Shown here: piece after piece, positions 1-9,596 of the stretch
Numbering within the stretch: position 1 is the first letter of the stretch
Layout: each line of letters begins with the position of its first letter
From: Jiangella aurantiaca
Lineage (GTDB): Bacteria; Actinomycetota; Actinomycetes; Jiangellales; Jiangellaceae
Length of the DNA: 53,391 bases
Reading direction: 5' to 3'
NCBI RefSeq assembly: GCF_004349105.1
Contig: NZ_SMLB01000044.1
Span: 1-53,391 of the forward strand
Notes under the pieces: generated by a model
Told to the model about the DNA's origin: nothing
Databases searched by the model: none
Seen by the model: the letters and a program-made list of their open reading frames with translations, nothing else
Made by a program: the position numbers and the translations under genes

Positions 1-23
1 CCCCCGCACGAAAGGTCTGGCAC

Positions 24-3000
24 ATGCACGAGGTACTCCAGGCGTCAGCCTGCCCGAAACCGAATCTGTCCCGTCGCTCCGCGATCCGGCTCCTGCTCGG
101 CGCGGCCGTGCTGCCGCCGGTGGTGAACGCGTTCGGGCTGCCGTCCGCGTCCGCGGCCACCACCCCGGCCGCGGACGGCCAGCCGCCACTACCGGACGCG
201 CTGCGCCGGCTGCCGATGCCGAACCTGGTCATCGAGGCGGCCGCGACGATCACCGGCGACCGGCACCGGGTGACCTTCCACCGCGCGAGCTGGGACGGCG
301 GCCACACGTACGTGCGCGACCTGGAGGTCCGGACGGCCGACGGCGACTGGCTGCGGGTCACCGATCCCAGCGCCCGCTTCGACGAGCAGTGGATCATCCT
401 GACCGGTGACGACGGCAACCCCACCGACTACTACACGTCGATGACGCCGAACTGGGTGGCGTTCGACTCGCTCGCCCAGCTCGACGCGCACACCGTCGAG
501 CTGCGCAGTACCCCGCCCGGCGGCTACGACCTCACCGTCCGCTGGTCGCTGGCCGGCCCGAATCCCGAGCTGCAGTGGACCATCACCGCGGGCAGCGCCG
601 ACGGCTACGTGGTCGGTTACCAGTCCGTCGACGCCGCGTCCCCCGACGACGTCGACGAAGTGCTCTGCGGCTCGCGCCAGCATGCCCGGGTCGTCGAGGG
701 TGCGCAGTCGCTCGGCGCGTGGGAGCTGTTCGCGCCGATGTCGCTGACGCAGCGGCGCATCGGCGACAACGACGTGACGCTCGGCGTCTACACCCCGGGC
801 GAGGTGCTGCTGTTCGAGCACGAGCGCGAGCTCGGCCCGGACGGCCAGCCGTTCGGCATGAGCCTGCGCAACGACGACCGCGACGTGCAGCCCGTGGTCT
901 TCGCACCGCAGGCCGGCCGCCGGGCCCCGCTCGCCGCGGGCGAGAGCCGCGGCTACGCGTTCGGGCTCTACGCCGCGGCCGGCACCATGTACGACGCCTA
1001 CACGGACCTCGTCCGCCATGAGTACGGCTACACCGCCTACCGGCGCAACGTGTACGACACCTCGCTCACCGACACCGTCCACAACCTCATCGACCTGCTG
1101 ATGGTCGAGCCGGACGGCGACGACAGCGAGTCGTTCGTGCCGTCGTTCAGCGGCTGGTGGAACCGAGCGAAGGGCTTCGTCGACATCGAGAACGACCAGG
1201 CGGTGCGCACGCCGATCGCCGGCGTCCTGCTGTCCGCGTACTACCTGACCGGCAATGACGACCTGTACACACGCCGGGCCCGCCCGCTCGTCGAGTATCA
1301 CCTCTCGCGAGCCGGTCACGGCAGCACGCCGGTGAAGGGCAAGCCGGTGTACGGCGACCTCAACCTGTACCGCATCGGCCACGTCCCCGGCGACGCGTCG
1401 ACGTTGGTGCCCCTGTACGAGCAGACGCGCGGCCAGAACGCGGGCATCCACCGCCTGGCCACGGACCTGATCGAGCAGCGGCCTTCGCGCGACGGCCGCA
1501 CGCCCTTGAGCACCCCGCTGCAGGCGTACGTACTGACCGGCAACGAGGCCTACCTGGCCGAGGCGAAGGCGGAGGCGCGCCGGTACATCCGCGACCTCAT
1601 CGTGCGTCCTTACACCACGAACCAGGCCGAGAACGGCTTCGGCTACAACTACGTCAAGGGCTGGACCGAGCTGCTGGTGCTGTTCGAGCTCACCGGCGAG
1701 CGGGAGTTCCTCGACGGCGCGTACCGCGAGGCCCAGCGCTACGTCACGCTCATGCAGGTGCGGCCGGTCCCAGACACCACCGTGACCGTCCCGAACCAGC
1801 CGTTCATCGACGCCCAGATCGACCGCTGGACCACCCCGCTGCTGCCGGACTACCCGGAGACGACGGTGGAGAGCGAGCAGGTACCGGCGTGGATGCCGTT
1901 GACCAACGGCGTCACGTTCGAGCAGCTCTCCACGTTCAAGATCGCCGCGGGCCGGGTGAACCCGGGCGGCGGCTTCACCTGGATCCCGGCCTGGGCGCCG
2001 TTCTTCCTGCGGCTGGCCGAGCACACGGGTGACGACCTGTTCCGCGACGTGGCGCACAACCTGGTGGTCGGCCGGTTCACCAACTACCCCGGCTACTACA
2101 ACCGGCAGTTCATCGTCGACCAGATGAAGCCGGACTTCCCCTACCAGGGTCCGCCCGGGTCGAGCACCATCTACTTCCACCACATCCCGGGCCAGCTGGG
2201 CCTGGCGTTGGACTACCTGATCACCGAGCACGTCACCCGGTCCGGCGGACGCATCGACTTCCCGCGGCAGTTCGAGACCAATTACGTGTTCTTCAAGTAC
2301 GCGACCTACGGGCATGCGCCCGGCACGTTCTACGGCGAGGACGGCGTCTGGCCGTACTTCCCGAAGGGCATCGTCAACGTCGACAACCCGCAGGTCAACT
2401 GGCTGACAGCGGTCGGCAACGGCAGTCTGTACATCAGCCTCACCAACGAGAGCGACACCGACGAGCGGGTGACGGTCGACGTCGCGACGCCGGTCACCGG
2501 ACTGGCGCGGCGCGATGCGAACCGGGCCGAGGTCCTGGGCCGCGGCACGGGGGTCCGGGCCGCCCGTGCCCTGCGCGGCGGGCGGCTCACCACGACCGTG
2601 CCGGCCAAGGGCCACGCCGCGCTGGTGGTCCGCGACGTCGGCATCGACGTCCCGTGGCACTGGACGTCCGACGCCGCCGACCGGTCGCCGGACAGCCACC
2701 ACCAGGCCTTCCTCGACCCGGCCGCCGAGACCGGTCTGGTGCGCGCGATCCTGCTGGTCCGGCCGGACCGGTCCGGCTACGACGCGTACGTCCAGGTCGA
2801 CGTCGAGTCGCCTCAGCCGCAGCTGTTCTACGCCGTCGGCGACGGCGCGGAGCAACAGGCGCCGGCCAAGGTGTTCCCGTACGAGTGGACCGTCCCGGTC
2901 GACGGACTCACGACGCCGTTCACGTACCGCGTCGTCTCCGGTTCGGCGGTGACGGACGCTCAGACGCTGCGGCTGCCGGCGTCGGTCACCGGGGTCGTCC

Positions 3001-4748
3001 CGAGCGGCCAGGCCGCCAAGGGTGAGCTGTCGACGTCGCCGGACACCACGCCGGGCGACGCCGTCCGGGTGCGGGCCCGGGTCCGCGCCGGCGCCGCCGA
3101 ACTGGCCGGGGCCTCCGTCAGGCTGACGGTGCCGGCGGGCTGGACGGCCGTGCCGGTCGGCGACGTGCCGGCGACGGTGCCGGCCGGCGGGACGGCGGAT
3201 TGGACGTTCGACGTCACCGCGCCGGCCGACGCGAGCGGGACGGCCGATCTGGCGGCCACGGCGACCTGGGCCGGCGGGAGCGTGGCCCTCACCCCAGCGG
3301 ACGTCGAGGTGCTGCCGCCGGTGAAGCTGCCGGCCCTGACGGCGGCCCCGGCCGAGCTGGCCGCCGCGGGCGACTCGTTCGAGCTGACCGCCGCCGTGCT
3401 GAACGTCGGGCCGCTCCCCCGCTCCGGGATCCTGCGGGTGAGTGTGCCGGCGGGCTGGACGGCCGACACCGCCGAGATCGCGTTCGACGTGCCGGCACGC
3501 GAGGAGCGCGAGTACACCGCCACCGTCACATCCTCCGCCGACGCCGCGCCCGGCAGCGGGCACCGCGTCGCCGTCTCGGCCGACGGCGCCGGCGAGCGGG
3601 CGATCACCGTGCGGATCGCGAGCACGGACGTCATCGTCGACGACGCGCACCCGTGGCCCCAATACGTGGAGACGGGCTGGTGGCTGCCCAGCGGGCTGTC
3701 CGGCTGGAACCGCACGCCCACCCGGTACAGCGAGGAGAACCGGCTCGGCGGTACGGCCACCTGGCGGCCGGAGCTGCCCGCCGACGGGATGTACGACGTC
3801 GCGGTCTGGTACCCGACGAACCCGGACACGACGCGGGCGGCGGTCTACGTCGTCCACCATGCCGACGGCGACGAGGAGTTCGTGGTCGACCAGCAGCAAG
3901 ACGCGAACACGTGGCGGCCGCTGGGCCGGTTCCGGTTCGCCGCCGGCACCGACGGCTACGTGCGCGCCGTGGTCCGCAACCCCGGGTTCTTCCGGGTCGA
4001 CGCGGTCCGGTTCCAGCCGGTCGACGCGGCCGCGCTGCTGCCGGTCCTGTCGGAGGTGTCCGCCGCGGACGTCGCCGGCCCGGGCGGGACGACGACGCTG
4101 ACGGCCACGCTCACCGCGCGGGACGGCGCCCCGGCCCGCGGTACCGCGACGGTGGCGGCGCCGGCCGGCTGGGCCGTCACACCGGCCTCCGTGGATGTCG
4201 ACCTCGCCGGCGGCGCCTCGATGCCGCTGGAGTTCCGGCTGACCGCGCCGGCCGACGCGACGACGGGAACGCTGCACGAGATCGTGCTGTCGGCCGCCGG
4301 TGCGGAGGAGGCCATCGCCGTGGCCGTCGGTGCGCCGGATTCCGCGGCCGCCGTCGTCGTCGACGACGAGGACGCCGGCTACACGGAGTCCGGCGCGTGG
4401 AGTGCGAGCAGCCTGCTCGGGCACGACGGCAGCCGCAGCCGCTTCACCGGCGGCAACACCGGTGCCGTCGCGACGTGGACGCCGGCGCTCGCCGCGGCGG
4501 GACGGTACCGGGTCAGCGTCTGGTACCCCACGAACTCGACGACCACGACGGCAGCCAGCTACACCGTCGTGACCGCCGGCGATGCGCTCACCGTCGTCGT
4601 CGACCAGACTGTCGACGGCGGCACGTGGCGGCAGCTCGGCATCGTCGACCTGGACCCCGCGACTGCGGCGGTCCGGCTGGCCTCCGTCACGGCCGGCCAC
4701 CATCGCGCCGACGCGGCCCGGTTCGAGCCCGTCGTGCCTGCGCAGTGA
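24..4748 (+). CDS. Tat-exported multidomain protein with NEW3 and golvesin-type domains
   Basis: The product is 1574 aa. The N-terminus has a twin-arginine motif (RRSAIRLLLG, about residues 17-26), a hydrophobic stretch and an Ala-rich cleavage region near residue 45, so Tat export is expected. Residues about 50-850 are Trp/Tyr-rich and resemble the beta-sandwich plus helical-barrel build of some polysaccharide lyases and glycosidases, but I cannot assign a family or name catalytic residues. The C-terminal half is modular: NEW3-like beta domains at about 1005-1198 and 1340-1435 (recurring PAGW), and two golvesin/Xly-type domains at about 1200-1332 and 1439-1570, both containing VWYPTN. The ATG at 24 has AAAGG at 11-15. 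The gene ends 13 bp before an enolase-superfamily gene, so the two are probably co-transcribed. A role in extracellular breakdown of a uronate-containing polysaccharide is inferred from context only. Confidence 0.75.
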   Translation: MHEVLQASACPKPNLSRRSAIRLLLGAAVLPPVVNAFGLPSASAATTPAADGQPPLPDALRRLPMPNLVIEAAATITGDRHRVTFHRASWDGGHTYVRDLEVRTADGDWLRVTDPSARFDEQWIILTGDDGNPTDYYTSMTPNWVAFDSLAQLDAHTVELRSTPPGGYDLTVRWSLAGPNPELQWTITAGSADGYVVGYQSVDAASPDDVDEVLCGSRQHARVVEGAQSLGAWELFAPMSLTQRRIGDNDVTLGVYTPGEVLLFEHERELGPDGQPFGMSLRNDDRDVQPVVFAPQAGRRAPLAAGESRGYAFGLYAAAGTMYDAYTDLVRHEYGYTAYRRNVYDTSLTDTVHNLIDLLMVEPDGDDSESFVPSFSGWWNRAKGFVDIENDQAVRTPIAGVLLSAYYLTGNDDLYTRRARPLVEYHLSRAGHGSTPVKGKPVYGDLNLYRIGHVPGDASTLVPLYEQTRGQNAGIHRLATDLIEQRPSRDGRTPLSTPLQAYVLTGNEAYLAEAKAEARRYIRDLIVRPYTTNQAENGFGYNYVKGWTELLVLFELTGEREFLDGAYREAQRYVTLMQVRPVPDTTVTVPNQPFIDAQIDRWTTPLLPDYPETTVESEQVPAWMPLTNGVTFEQLSTFKIAAGRVNPGGGFTWIPAWAPFFLRLAEHTGDDLFRDVAHNLVVGRFTNYPGYYNRQFIVDQMKPDFPYQGPPGSSTIYFHHIPGQLGLALDYLITEHVTRSGGRIDFPRQFETNYVFFKYATYGHAPGTFYGEDGVWPYFPKGIVNVDNPQVNWLTAVGNGSLYISLTNESDTDERVTVDVATPVTGLARRDANRAEVLGRGTGVRAARALRGGRLTTTVPAKGHAALVVRDVGIDVPWHWTSDAADRSPDSHHQAFLDPAAETGLVRAILLVRPDRSGYDAYVQVDVESPQPQLFYAVGDGAEQQAPAKVFPYEWTVPVDGLTTPFTYRVVSGSAVTDAQTLRLPASVTGVVPSGQAAKGELSTSPDTTPGDAVRVRARVRAGAAELAGASVRLTVPAGWTAVPVGDVPATVPAGGTADWTFDVTAPADASGTADLAATATWAGGSVALTPADVEVLPPVKLPALTAAPAELAAAGDSFELTAAVLNVGPLPRSGILRVSVPAGWTADTAEIAFDVPAREEREYTATVTSSADAAPGSGHRVAVSADGAGERAITVRIASTDVIVDDAHPWPQYVETGWWLPSGLSGWNRTPTRYSEENRLGGTATWRPELPADGMYDVAVWYPTNPDTTRAAVYVVHHADGDEEFVVDQQQDANTWRPLGRFRFAAGTDGYVRAVVRNPGFFRVDAVRFQPVDAAALLPVLSEVSAADVAGPGGTTTLTATLTARDGAPARGTATVAAPAGWAVTPASVDVDLAGGASMPLEFRLTAPADATTGTLHEIVLSAAGAEEAIAVAVGAPDSAAAVVVDDEDAGYTESGAWSASSLLGHDGSRSRFTGGNTGAVATWTPALAAAGRYRVSVWYPTNSTTTTAASYTVVTAGDALTVVVDQTVDGGTWRQLGIVDLDPATAAVRLASVTAGHHRADAARFEPVVPAQ

Positions 4749-4761
4749 GATCGGAGAACAG

Positions 4762-5901
4762 GTGAAGAGCATGGTGATCGCGGCGGTCGAGGCGTTCCCG
4801 CTCCGGCTGGCGCTGGACGGCACGCCCGACCGCGGCGGCCCCGACTATCAGGCGCCGCACCAGCGGCCGACCATCTACTCGCCGAGCCGCGAGACGGTGT
4901 TCGTCCGCATCGAGACAACCGACGGGCTGGTCGGCTGGGGTGAAGCGCTGGTGCCGGTGGGGCCGCGTGTCGTTGCCGCGATCGTCGAGGACCTGCTCAC
5001 GCCGGCGCTGCTCGGCGCCGACGCGGCGGACGTGCGGCCGCTGCGGTTCCGCCTGGGCGAGCTGATGCGCGAGCGCGGGCACCTCGGCGGGCATCAGGCC
5101 GACGCGCTGGCCGCCGTCGACATCGCGCTGTGGGATCTGCTCGGGCGGGCCACCGGGCTCTCGGTGGCGGCGCTGCTGGGCGGGGCGTACCAGCGGCGGA
5201 TCCCCAGCTACCTCACGTCCGTCGGCACCGCGACCACCGCCGACGAGCTCCGGCGGCACTGGGACGACGGCGTACGGCGGTTCAAGCTGCACCTCGGCCC
5301 CGACGTCGACGAGGCGGTCGCGGTGTTCGACCGGGCCGCCGCGGTGCTGCCGGGCGCGCGGTTCGCCGTCGACGTGCACTGCCGGCTGGACGGCGCGTCG
5401 GGGCTGCGGCTGGCCCGCGAGCTGTCGGTGCGCGGGGCGTGGTTCCTCGAGTCGGCGCTGCCGGCCGAGTACGCGCGCGGGTACGCCGTGCTCGCGGCCG
5501 CCGCCGACCTTCCGATCGCCGCCGGCGAGGCGCACCGGCACCGCTACGAGGTGGCCGACTGGCTGGCGATCGACGCGCTCGACGTCTATCAGCCCGACAT
5601 CGGCCGCACCGGGATCACCGAGGGCAACGCGATCGCGACGCTGGCCAACGCCGCGTACCGGCCGATCATGCCGCACCACTCGGCGGCGCTCGGGCTGGCG
5701 CTGGCGGCCGGGCTGCACGTCGCGGCGGCGGCCGACAACGCGCCGTTCTTCGAGTACTCGCCGGGCACGGTCGAGCTGGCCAACAGCCTGCTGGCCGAGC
5801 CGATCGTCGCCGAGGCCGACGCCTACCTGCTGCCCGACGGCCCCGGCCTCGGCGTCGTGGTCGACGAGGACAAGGTCCGCGGCGCCGTCGTCGAGCGATG
5901 A
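4762..5901 (+). CDS. Enolase-superfamily (mandelate racemase/MLE type) sugar-acid dehydratase-like enzyme
   Basis: The length (about 380 aa) is usual for the mandelate racemase/muconate lactonizing branch. The family signature DIALWDLLGRATG is present. Numbering from the internal ATG at 4771, the three metal ligands are Asp201 (in VDVH), Glu227 (FLES) and Glu253 (AGEA), spaced 26 and 26. His203 of the DxH motif and His302/303 (MPHHS) are the likely acid/base residues, as in galactonate-type dehydratases. Such enzymes dehydrate aldonic or aldaric acids to 2-keto-3-deoxy acids; the exact substrate cannot be read from sequence. I prefer GTG 4762 because GGAG (4753-4756) lies 5 nt upstream; ATG 4771 is the alternative. 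The gene follows the secreted protein by 13 bp, which suggests one operon for polymer breakdown and monomer use. Confidence 0.88.
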   Translation: MKSMVIAAVEAFPLRLALDGTPDRGGPDYQAPHQRPTIYSPSRETVFVRIETTDGLVGWGEALVPVGPRVVAAIVEDLLTPALLGADAADVRPLRFRLGELMRERGHLGGHQADALAAVDIALWDLLGRATGLSVAALLGGAYQRRIPSYLTSVGTATTADELRRHWDDGVRRFKLHLGPDVDEAVAVFDRAAAVLPGARFAVDVHCRLDGASGLRLARELSVRGAWFLESALPAEYARGYAVLAAAADLPIAAGEAHRHRYEVADWLAIDALDVYQPDIGRTGITEGNAIATLANAAYRPIMPHHSAALGLALAAGLHVAAAADNAPFFEYSPGTVELANSLLAEPIVAEADAYLLPDGPGLGVVVDEDKVRGAVVER

Positions 5902-5965
5902 CCCCGCCCCTGCGGCGTCCACCGCCCACAGCTCGCCGGGTGACGTCGCGCCCCGGTCGTCGAGG

Positions 5966-7586
5966 TCAGAACGGTGACGACTCCGGTTCAGGGGGTGGCT
6001 CGAGCTGAGGCTCGGTGCTCGGGCCCCTGGCCTCGGGTGGTCTTCGGTAGTGGTGGCCGGTGGGGCTGGTCCATCGGGTGGTGCCGTCGGGTTGTCGGTG
6101 GACGGTCCAGTGGCCGTGGTGTTTGAGCAGGTGATGGGTGGTGCACACTGCCTGGAGGTTCGCCGCGGAGGTGGTGCCGCCGGCGGCGAACGGGATCACG
6201 TGGTCGAGGTCGCAGCTCCGGGCCGTGCGGTGGCAGCCCGGTGCCCGGCAGGTCCGGTCCCGGGCGGTGATGAACGCCGCGAGCGCTGTGGTGGGCCGGT
6301 ACTTGGTGCGGCCGTGGTCGAGGAGCTGCCGGGTGCCGGGGTCGGTGCGCAGCCAGGTCCACACGCCCTCGGCGGCCAGGGTGCGGGCGACGTGGGCGGG
6401 GACGGGTCCGTAGCCGTCGAGCTCGCCGGGTTCGTCGCTGAGCCCGATGGCCGTGGCGAACGGGACGGTGACGTGCACGCTGATCGGTCGCCGCCGTGGC
6501 GTGCCACCGCCGGACGCGACCCGGCCGAGCAAGCCCGCGACGCCGCCCGGCGCGGCCTGCCCACCGCCCCCCGCCGGCGTCGGCGTCGGCGCTCACGTCC
6601 GCGGGATGGCCGCCGTCCGCGTTCCCGCCGGCCGTATCCGGGTCCGCGGCTGAGCCGGTGGCGGCGTGCGTGCAGGCGGCGAGCGCGGCCCAGCCCAGGC
6701 CGGCCAGGACGTCGGCGCGGCGCTGGTCCCTGGTGCGGGCCGGGTGCCCGGCGGCGGCGTCGGCGCGTTTGGCGTCCGCGGCGGCGGCGTTCAGCGCGGT
6801 GTCGACGGCGGTGGCGTCGTCGGCCGGCAGCAGCGCCTGCAGGTGCGCCATCCCATCGCCGGCGGGCGTCACGGCCACGTAGCGGCGCTCACGCGCGGCC
6901 CGGTGCCGTACGGCGGTCTCGACCGGCGCGAGTTCGTGCAGCAGCCGCTTGATCAGCTTCCGCAGCGCGGCCGAGTCCAGGTAGGGCGCTTTGGGCAGCA
7001 CCGCCGCCTCCACCCGGACCCGCACGTCGGGCTCTTGCCCGCCGAGCTCGTCGGTGATCACCCGCGCCCGCCGCACATCGATCACCCCCACTTCGAGAGC
7101 AGCATGCGTGTCGGGGAAGTCCTCCACCAACTGCAACGCATGACCGACCTGGGTCTCCGTCTGCCGGGTCGTCACCTGACAGCGTGCGGCGACCTCGACC
7201 GCGGTGTTCGTCACCGGGTTCACCGACCGATACCCCGACACGTCCGGGCGCAGCTGCGGCCGCGACGCCAGCTCCGCCGACGCGGCCGCCTCACGAGCGG
7301 CCACCCACGCGGCCAGCCGCGCGCATCCTGCGAGCGCCTCCACCAGGTCGTGCGCGTCCGCCGTCGCCGGGTCGAACCGCGCCAGCAGCGCCGCCAACTC
7401 CGGCCCCACCGGTACCGCATCGGCGTCGGCGATCACCGGCACCGACCCGCCGGTGCACAGCTCGCGCAGCAGCGCCGGGTCGATGTCGCCGACGCCCGGG
7501 TCGTCGTACGGCGGCCACACCACCCACCCCTCCACCACCGGGCCATCACCCGGTAACGGAGCAGTCAGCGGCGCTTCTTCGAACAT
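5966..7586 (-). pseudogene. Frameshifted DUF222 / HNH endonuclease (13E12-repeat-type family)
   Basis: The N-terminal part (from ATG 7586) is a DUF222-like helical domain that runs in one frame to an Asp/Ala/Gly-rich linker near 6570. The rest of the family, including PISVHVTVPFATAIGLSDEP and the HNH core (CRAPGC, CDLDHVIPF, and an HH pair in CTTHHLLKHH), is in another frame, ending at 5966. The switch falls at a run of six C at 6567-6572 (six G on the coding strand). Removing one base joins the linker cleanly to the HNH half and would give about 540 aa. Either the gene carries a 1-bp insertion, or this is a sequencing error, or slippage occurs in the run. Such genes are common, multicopy and mobile-looking in actinobacteria; no cellular role is assigned. 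It sits between the two enolase-superfamily genes, opposite in strand to both. Confidence 0.8.
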
Positions 7587-7593
7587 GCGAGCC

Positions 7594-7599
7594 ACTCTA
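7594..7599 (-). promoter_or_regulatory. -10-like hexamer for the DUF222/HNH gene (leaderless start)
   Basis: On the minus strand TAGAGT is followed by 7 nt and then the ATG at 7586. This matches the spacing of a -10 box to a leaderless transcript in actinobacteria. No Shine-Dalgarno sequence is visible and no convincing -35 box was found. Confidence 0.4.
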
Positions 7600-7633
7600 C
7601 CGACCCCCACCGACAACGTCGGCGAGGCAACCG

Positions 7634-8371
7634 TCAGCGGGCGGGGAGGAACCGCGCCCGCATCTCCGGGCGGGCGAACGCCGACGGGCTCGAGATGGTC
7701 AGGCCGCCGTCGACCGGCAGCGCCACGCCGGTGACGAACGAGGCGCCGTCACCGGCCAGGAAATGCACCACCTCGGCGACCTCGGCCGGGCGGCCGGTGC
7801 GGCACAGCGGGTAGCCCTCCGCGAGGCCGGGCCGGTCGTCGGCGTCGGTGGTGATGAGGCCGGGGACGACGGCGTTGACACGGATGCCGCGCGGGCCGTA
7901 GTCCAGCGCGAGCTGGCGGACCAGGCCCTCCAGGCCGGCCTTCGCGGCGGCGTACGCGGGCAGCCAGGGCGAGGCGATCCGTCCGTTCACCGACGACACC
8001 GCGACGATCGACGAGCCCGGGGCGAGGTGCGGGAGGCCCTGCTTGCAGACCTGGAACGCTGTGGTCATGACGGCGTCGAGGCTGGCGTGCCACTGCTCGT
8101 CGGTGGTCTCGACGAGCGGCGCGGTCGGCTGAACGGCCGCCGCGGGCACGATGACGTCGAGCCGGCCGCCGCGCTCGAGTACGGTGTCGACGACCCGCCG
8201 GGCGCCGACCTCGGTGGCACAGTCGGCCTCCAGGTGCGCGACCAGGGCGGGGTGGTCGAGCGGGTGGACGCTGACGCCGACGACGGCGTCACCGCCGGCG
8301 GCGAACCGGTCGGCGATGGCGCGGCCGATCTCCGACGACGCACCGATCAGCAGGACTCCGCGTCCAGACAC
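7634..8371 (-). CDS. SDR-family NAD(P)-dependent oxidoreductase
   Basis: The product is a 245-aa classical short-chain dehydrogenase. The cofactor motif is GASSEIGRA near the N-terminus, the structural Asn-containing strand is VAVSSVNGR, and the catalytic pair is YAAAK; the C-terminal segment has GIRVNAVVPG. It probably oxidises or reduces a secondary alcohol or keto group of a small metabolite. It lies divergent to an enolase-superfamily enzyme across 81 bp and close to a uronate-dehydrogenase-like gene. A role in the same sugar-acid pathway (for example reduction of a keto-uronate) is therefore plausible, but it is inferred from position only. The closest functional class cannot be read from the motifs. 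Confidence 0.88.
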   Translation of the reverse strand: MSGRGVLLIGASSEIGRAIADRFAAGGDAVVGVSVHPLDHPALVAHLEADCATEVGARRVVDTVLERGGRLDVIVPAAAVQPTAPLVETTDEQWHASLDAVMTTAFQVCKQGLPHLAPGSSIVAVSSVNGRIASPWLPAYAAAKAGLEGLVRQLALDYGPRGIRVNAVVPGLITTDADDRPGLAEGYPLCRTGRPAEVAEVVHFLAGDGASFVTGVALPVDGGLTISSPSAFARPEMRARFLPAR

Positions 8372-8396
8372 CCCGACCTCCTCGCGGTTGCACAGC

Positions 8397-8431
8397 TAGT
8401 GCATCATCAGCATGACACTATCACCATATGG
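8397..8431. promoter_or_regulatory. Divergent promoter region with two dyads (possible operator)
   Basis: The 81-bp gap between the divergent SDR and enolase-superfamily genes is AT-richer than its surroundings. TAGTG (8397-8401) and CACTA (8416-8420) form an inverted pair 14 nt apart, and CCATATGG (8424-8431) is a perfect 8-bp palindrome with flanking AT/AT matches. Symmetric sites here would suit a GntR- or LacI-type regulator of both genes; no such regulator is encoded nearby. Confidence 0.35.
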
Positions 8432-8452
8432 ATATCGAGATGGGGAGCGTCG

Positions 8453-9589
8453 ATGAAGATCACCGAGATCGAACCGCTGGTCATCGCCACGGGTACCGGG
8501 ACATATCTGCTGGTCGTCGTGCACACGGACGAGGGCCTGCACGGCCTCGGCGAGGTCGGCATGCGCTCGCGGCCGCGCGCCGTGCTGGGCGCGCTGGCCG
8601 ACTTCGCCGACCTCGCCACCGGGACCGAGGCACACCGGATCGAGGAGCTGTCGCAGCTGCTCCTGCGCGGCGGCTTCTTCCCCGCCGTCGGTGACGTCGC
8701 GGCGGCCGCGGCGGGCATCGATCTCGCGCTGTGGGACCTGCGGGGCAAGGCGCTCGGCGTCCCCGTCCACGAGCTGCTCGGCGGCGCCGTCCGTGAGCAC
8801 GTCCCCGCCTACGTGCACGTGTCCGGCCGCGGCCTGCCCGAGTACGTCGACCACGCGCACCGGCTGGTCGAGCAGGGCTGGCGGCACCTGCGCCTCGGGC
8901 TGCAGCCGCCGGCCGAGCCGGTGCTCGAGCCGCGGGCGACGCTGCGCGACAACATCGCCGTCTTCCACGGCCTGCGCGAGGCCCTCGGCGACGACGTCGA
9001 GCTGCTCATCGACGTGCACACCCGGCTCGACCCGGCCGAGGCGGCCGTCTTCTGCCGCGAGGTCGAGCCGGCCCGGCCGTTCTTCGTCGAGGACCCGCTG
9101 CGCGCGGAGAACCTGGACGCGTACCGGACCCTGCGGGCTCGGACCGGGGTGCCGCTGGCGGCCGGCGAGCAGCTGACGACGATATGGGAGTTCCGGCCGC
9201 TCCTGGAGGGCGACCTCGTCGACCACGCCCGCATCGACCTCGCCAACACCGGGCTCACCCAGGGCCGCAAGATCGCCGCGATGGCGGAGGCGCACCACAT
9301 CCAGGTCGCCACGCACAATCCGCTCGGCCCGGTCTGCACCGCGGCGTCCGCACACCTCAACCTGAGCCTGCCGAACGTCAGTGTGCAGGAGCAGGGCCAC
9401 CCGCACGGCTGGGCCGGCGACCCGCTGGTGCTGACCGGCCCGGTGGTCGGGGCCGGCGTCGTCCGCCCCGGCGACGGGCCCGGCTTCGGGGTGGAGATCG
9501 ACCTGCCGGTGGCACGCCGGGCGGCCGCGGGCGAGCTCGGGCCGCCGCCCCGTTACCGTCGTCCCGACGGCTCGCTGACGAACTGGTGA
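8453..9589 (+). CDS. Enolase-superfamily galactonate-dehydratase-like enzyme
   Basis: The product is 378 aa. It has the MR/MLE signature GIDLALWDLRGKALG. The metal ligands are Asp187 (LIDVHTR), Glu213 (FVEDP) and Glu239 (AGEQ), spaced 26 and 26. His189 and His288 (THNPLGPV) match the base/acid pair of galactonate and related aldonate/aldarate dehydratases, which produce 2-keto-3-deoxy acids. The HNPLGP and GEQ motifs place it nearer the galactonate dehydratase subgroup than the gene at 4762 is. The ATG at 8453 has GGGGAG at 8442-8447. It ends 7 bp before the uronate-dehydrogenase-like gene, whose Shine-Dalgarno overlaps its stop, so the two are translationally close and probably act in one pathway. 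Galactarolactone cycloisomerase activity is a real alternative. Confidence 0.88.
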   Translation: MKITEIEPLVIATGTGTYLLVVVHTDEGLHGLGEVGMRSRPRAVLGALADFADLATGTEAHRIEELSQLLLRGGFFPAVGDVAAAAAGIDLALWDLRGKALGVPVHELLGGAVREHVPAYVHVSGRGLPEYVDHAHRLVEQGWRHLRLGLQPPAEPVLEPRATLRDNIAVFHGLREALGDDVELLIDVHTRLDPAEAAVFCREVEPARPFFVEDPLRAENLDAYRTLRARTGVPLAAGEQLTTIWEFRPLLEGDLVDHARIDLANTGLTQGRKIAAMAEAHHIQVATHNPLGPVCTAASAHLNLSLPNVSVQEQGHPHGWAGDPLVLTGPVVGAGVVRPGDGPGFGVEIDLPVARRAAAGELGPPPRYRRPDGSLTNW

Positions 9590-9596
9590 GGTGCGC

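Noticed and set aside
189-4823. Very long open frame on the minus strand opposite the secreted protein gene
   Set aside because: Its translation is Arg/Gly/Asp-rich with no domain, while the plus strand has a Tat signal and recognisable domains. Long antisense frames are a side effect of the GC-rich third codon position.
8397-8420. TAGTG...CACTA as a long stem-loop
   Set aside because: Only the outer five base pairs match; the inner bases do not pair, so it was kept only as a possible operator.
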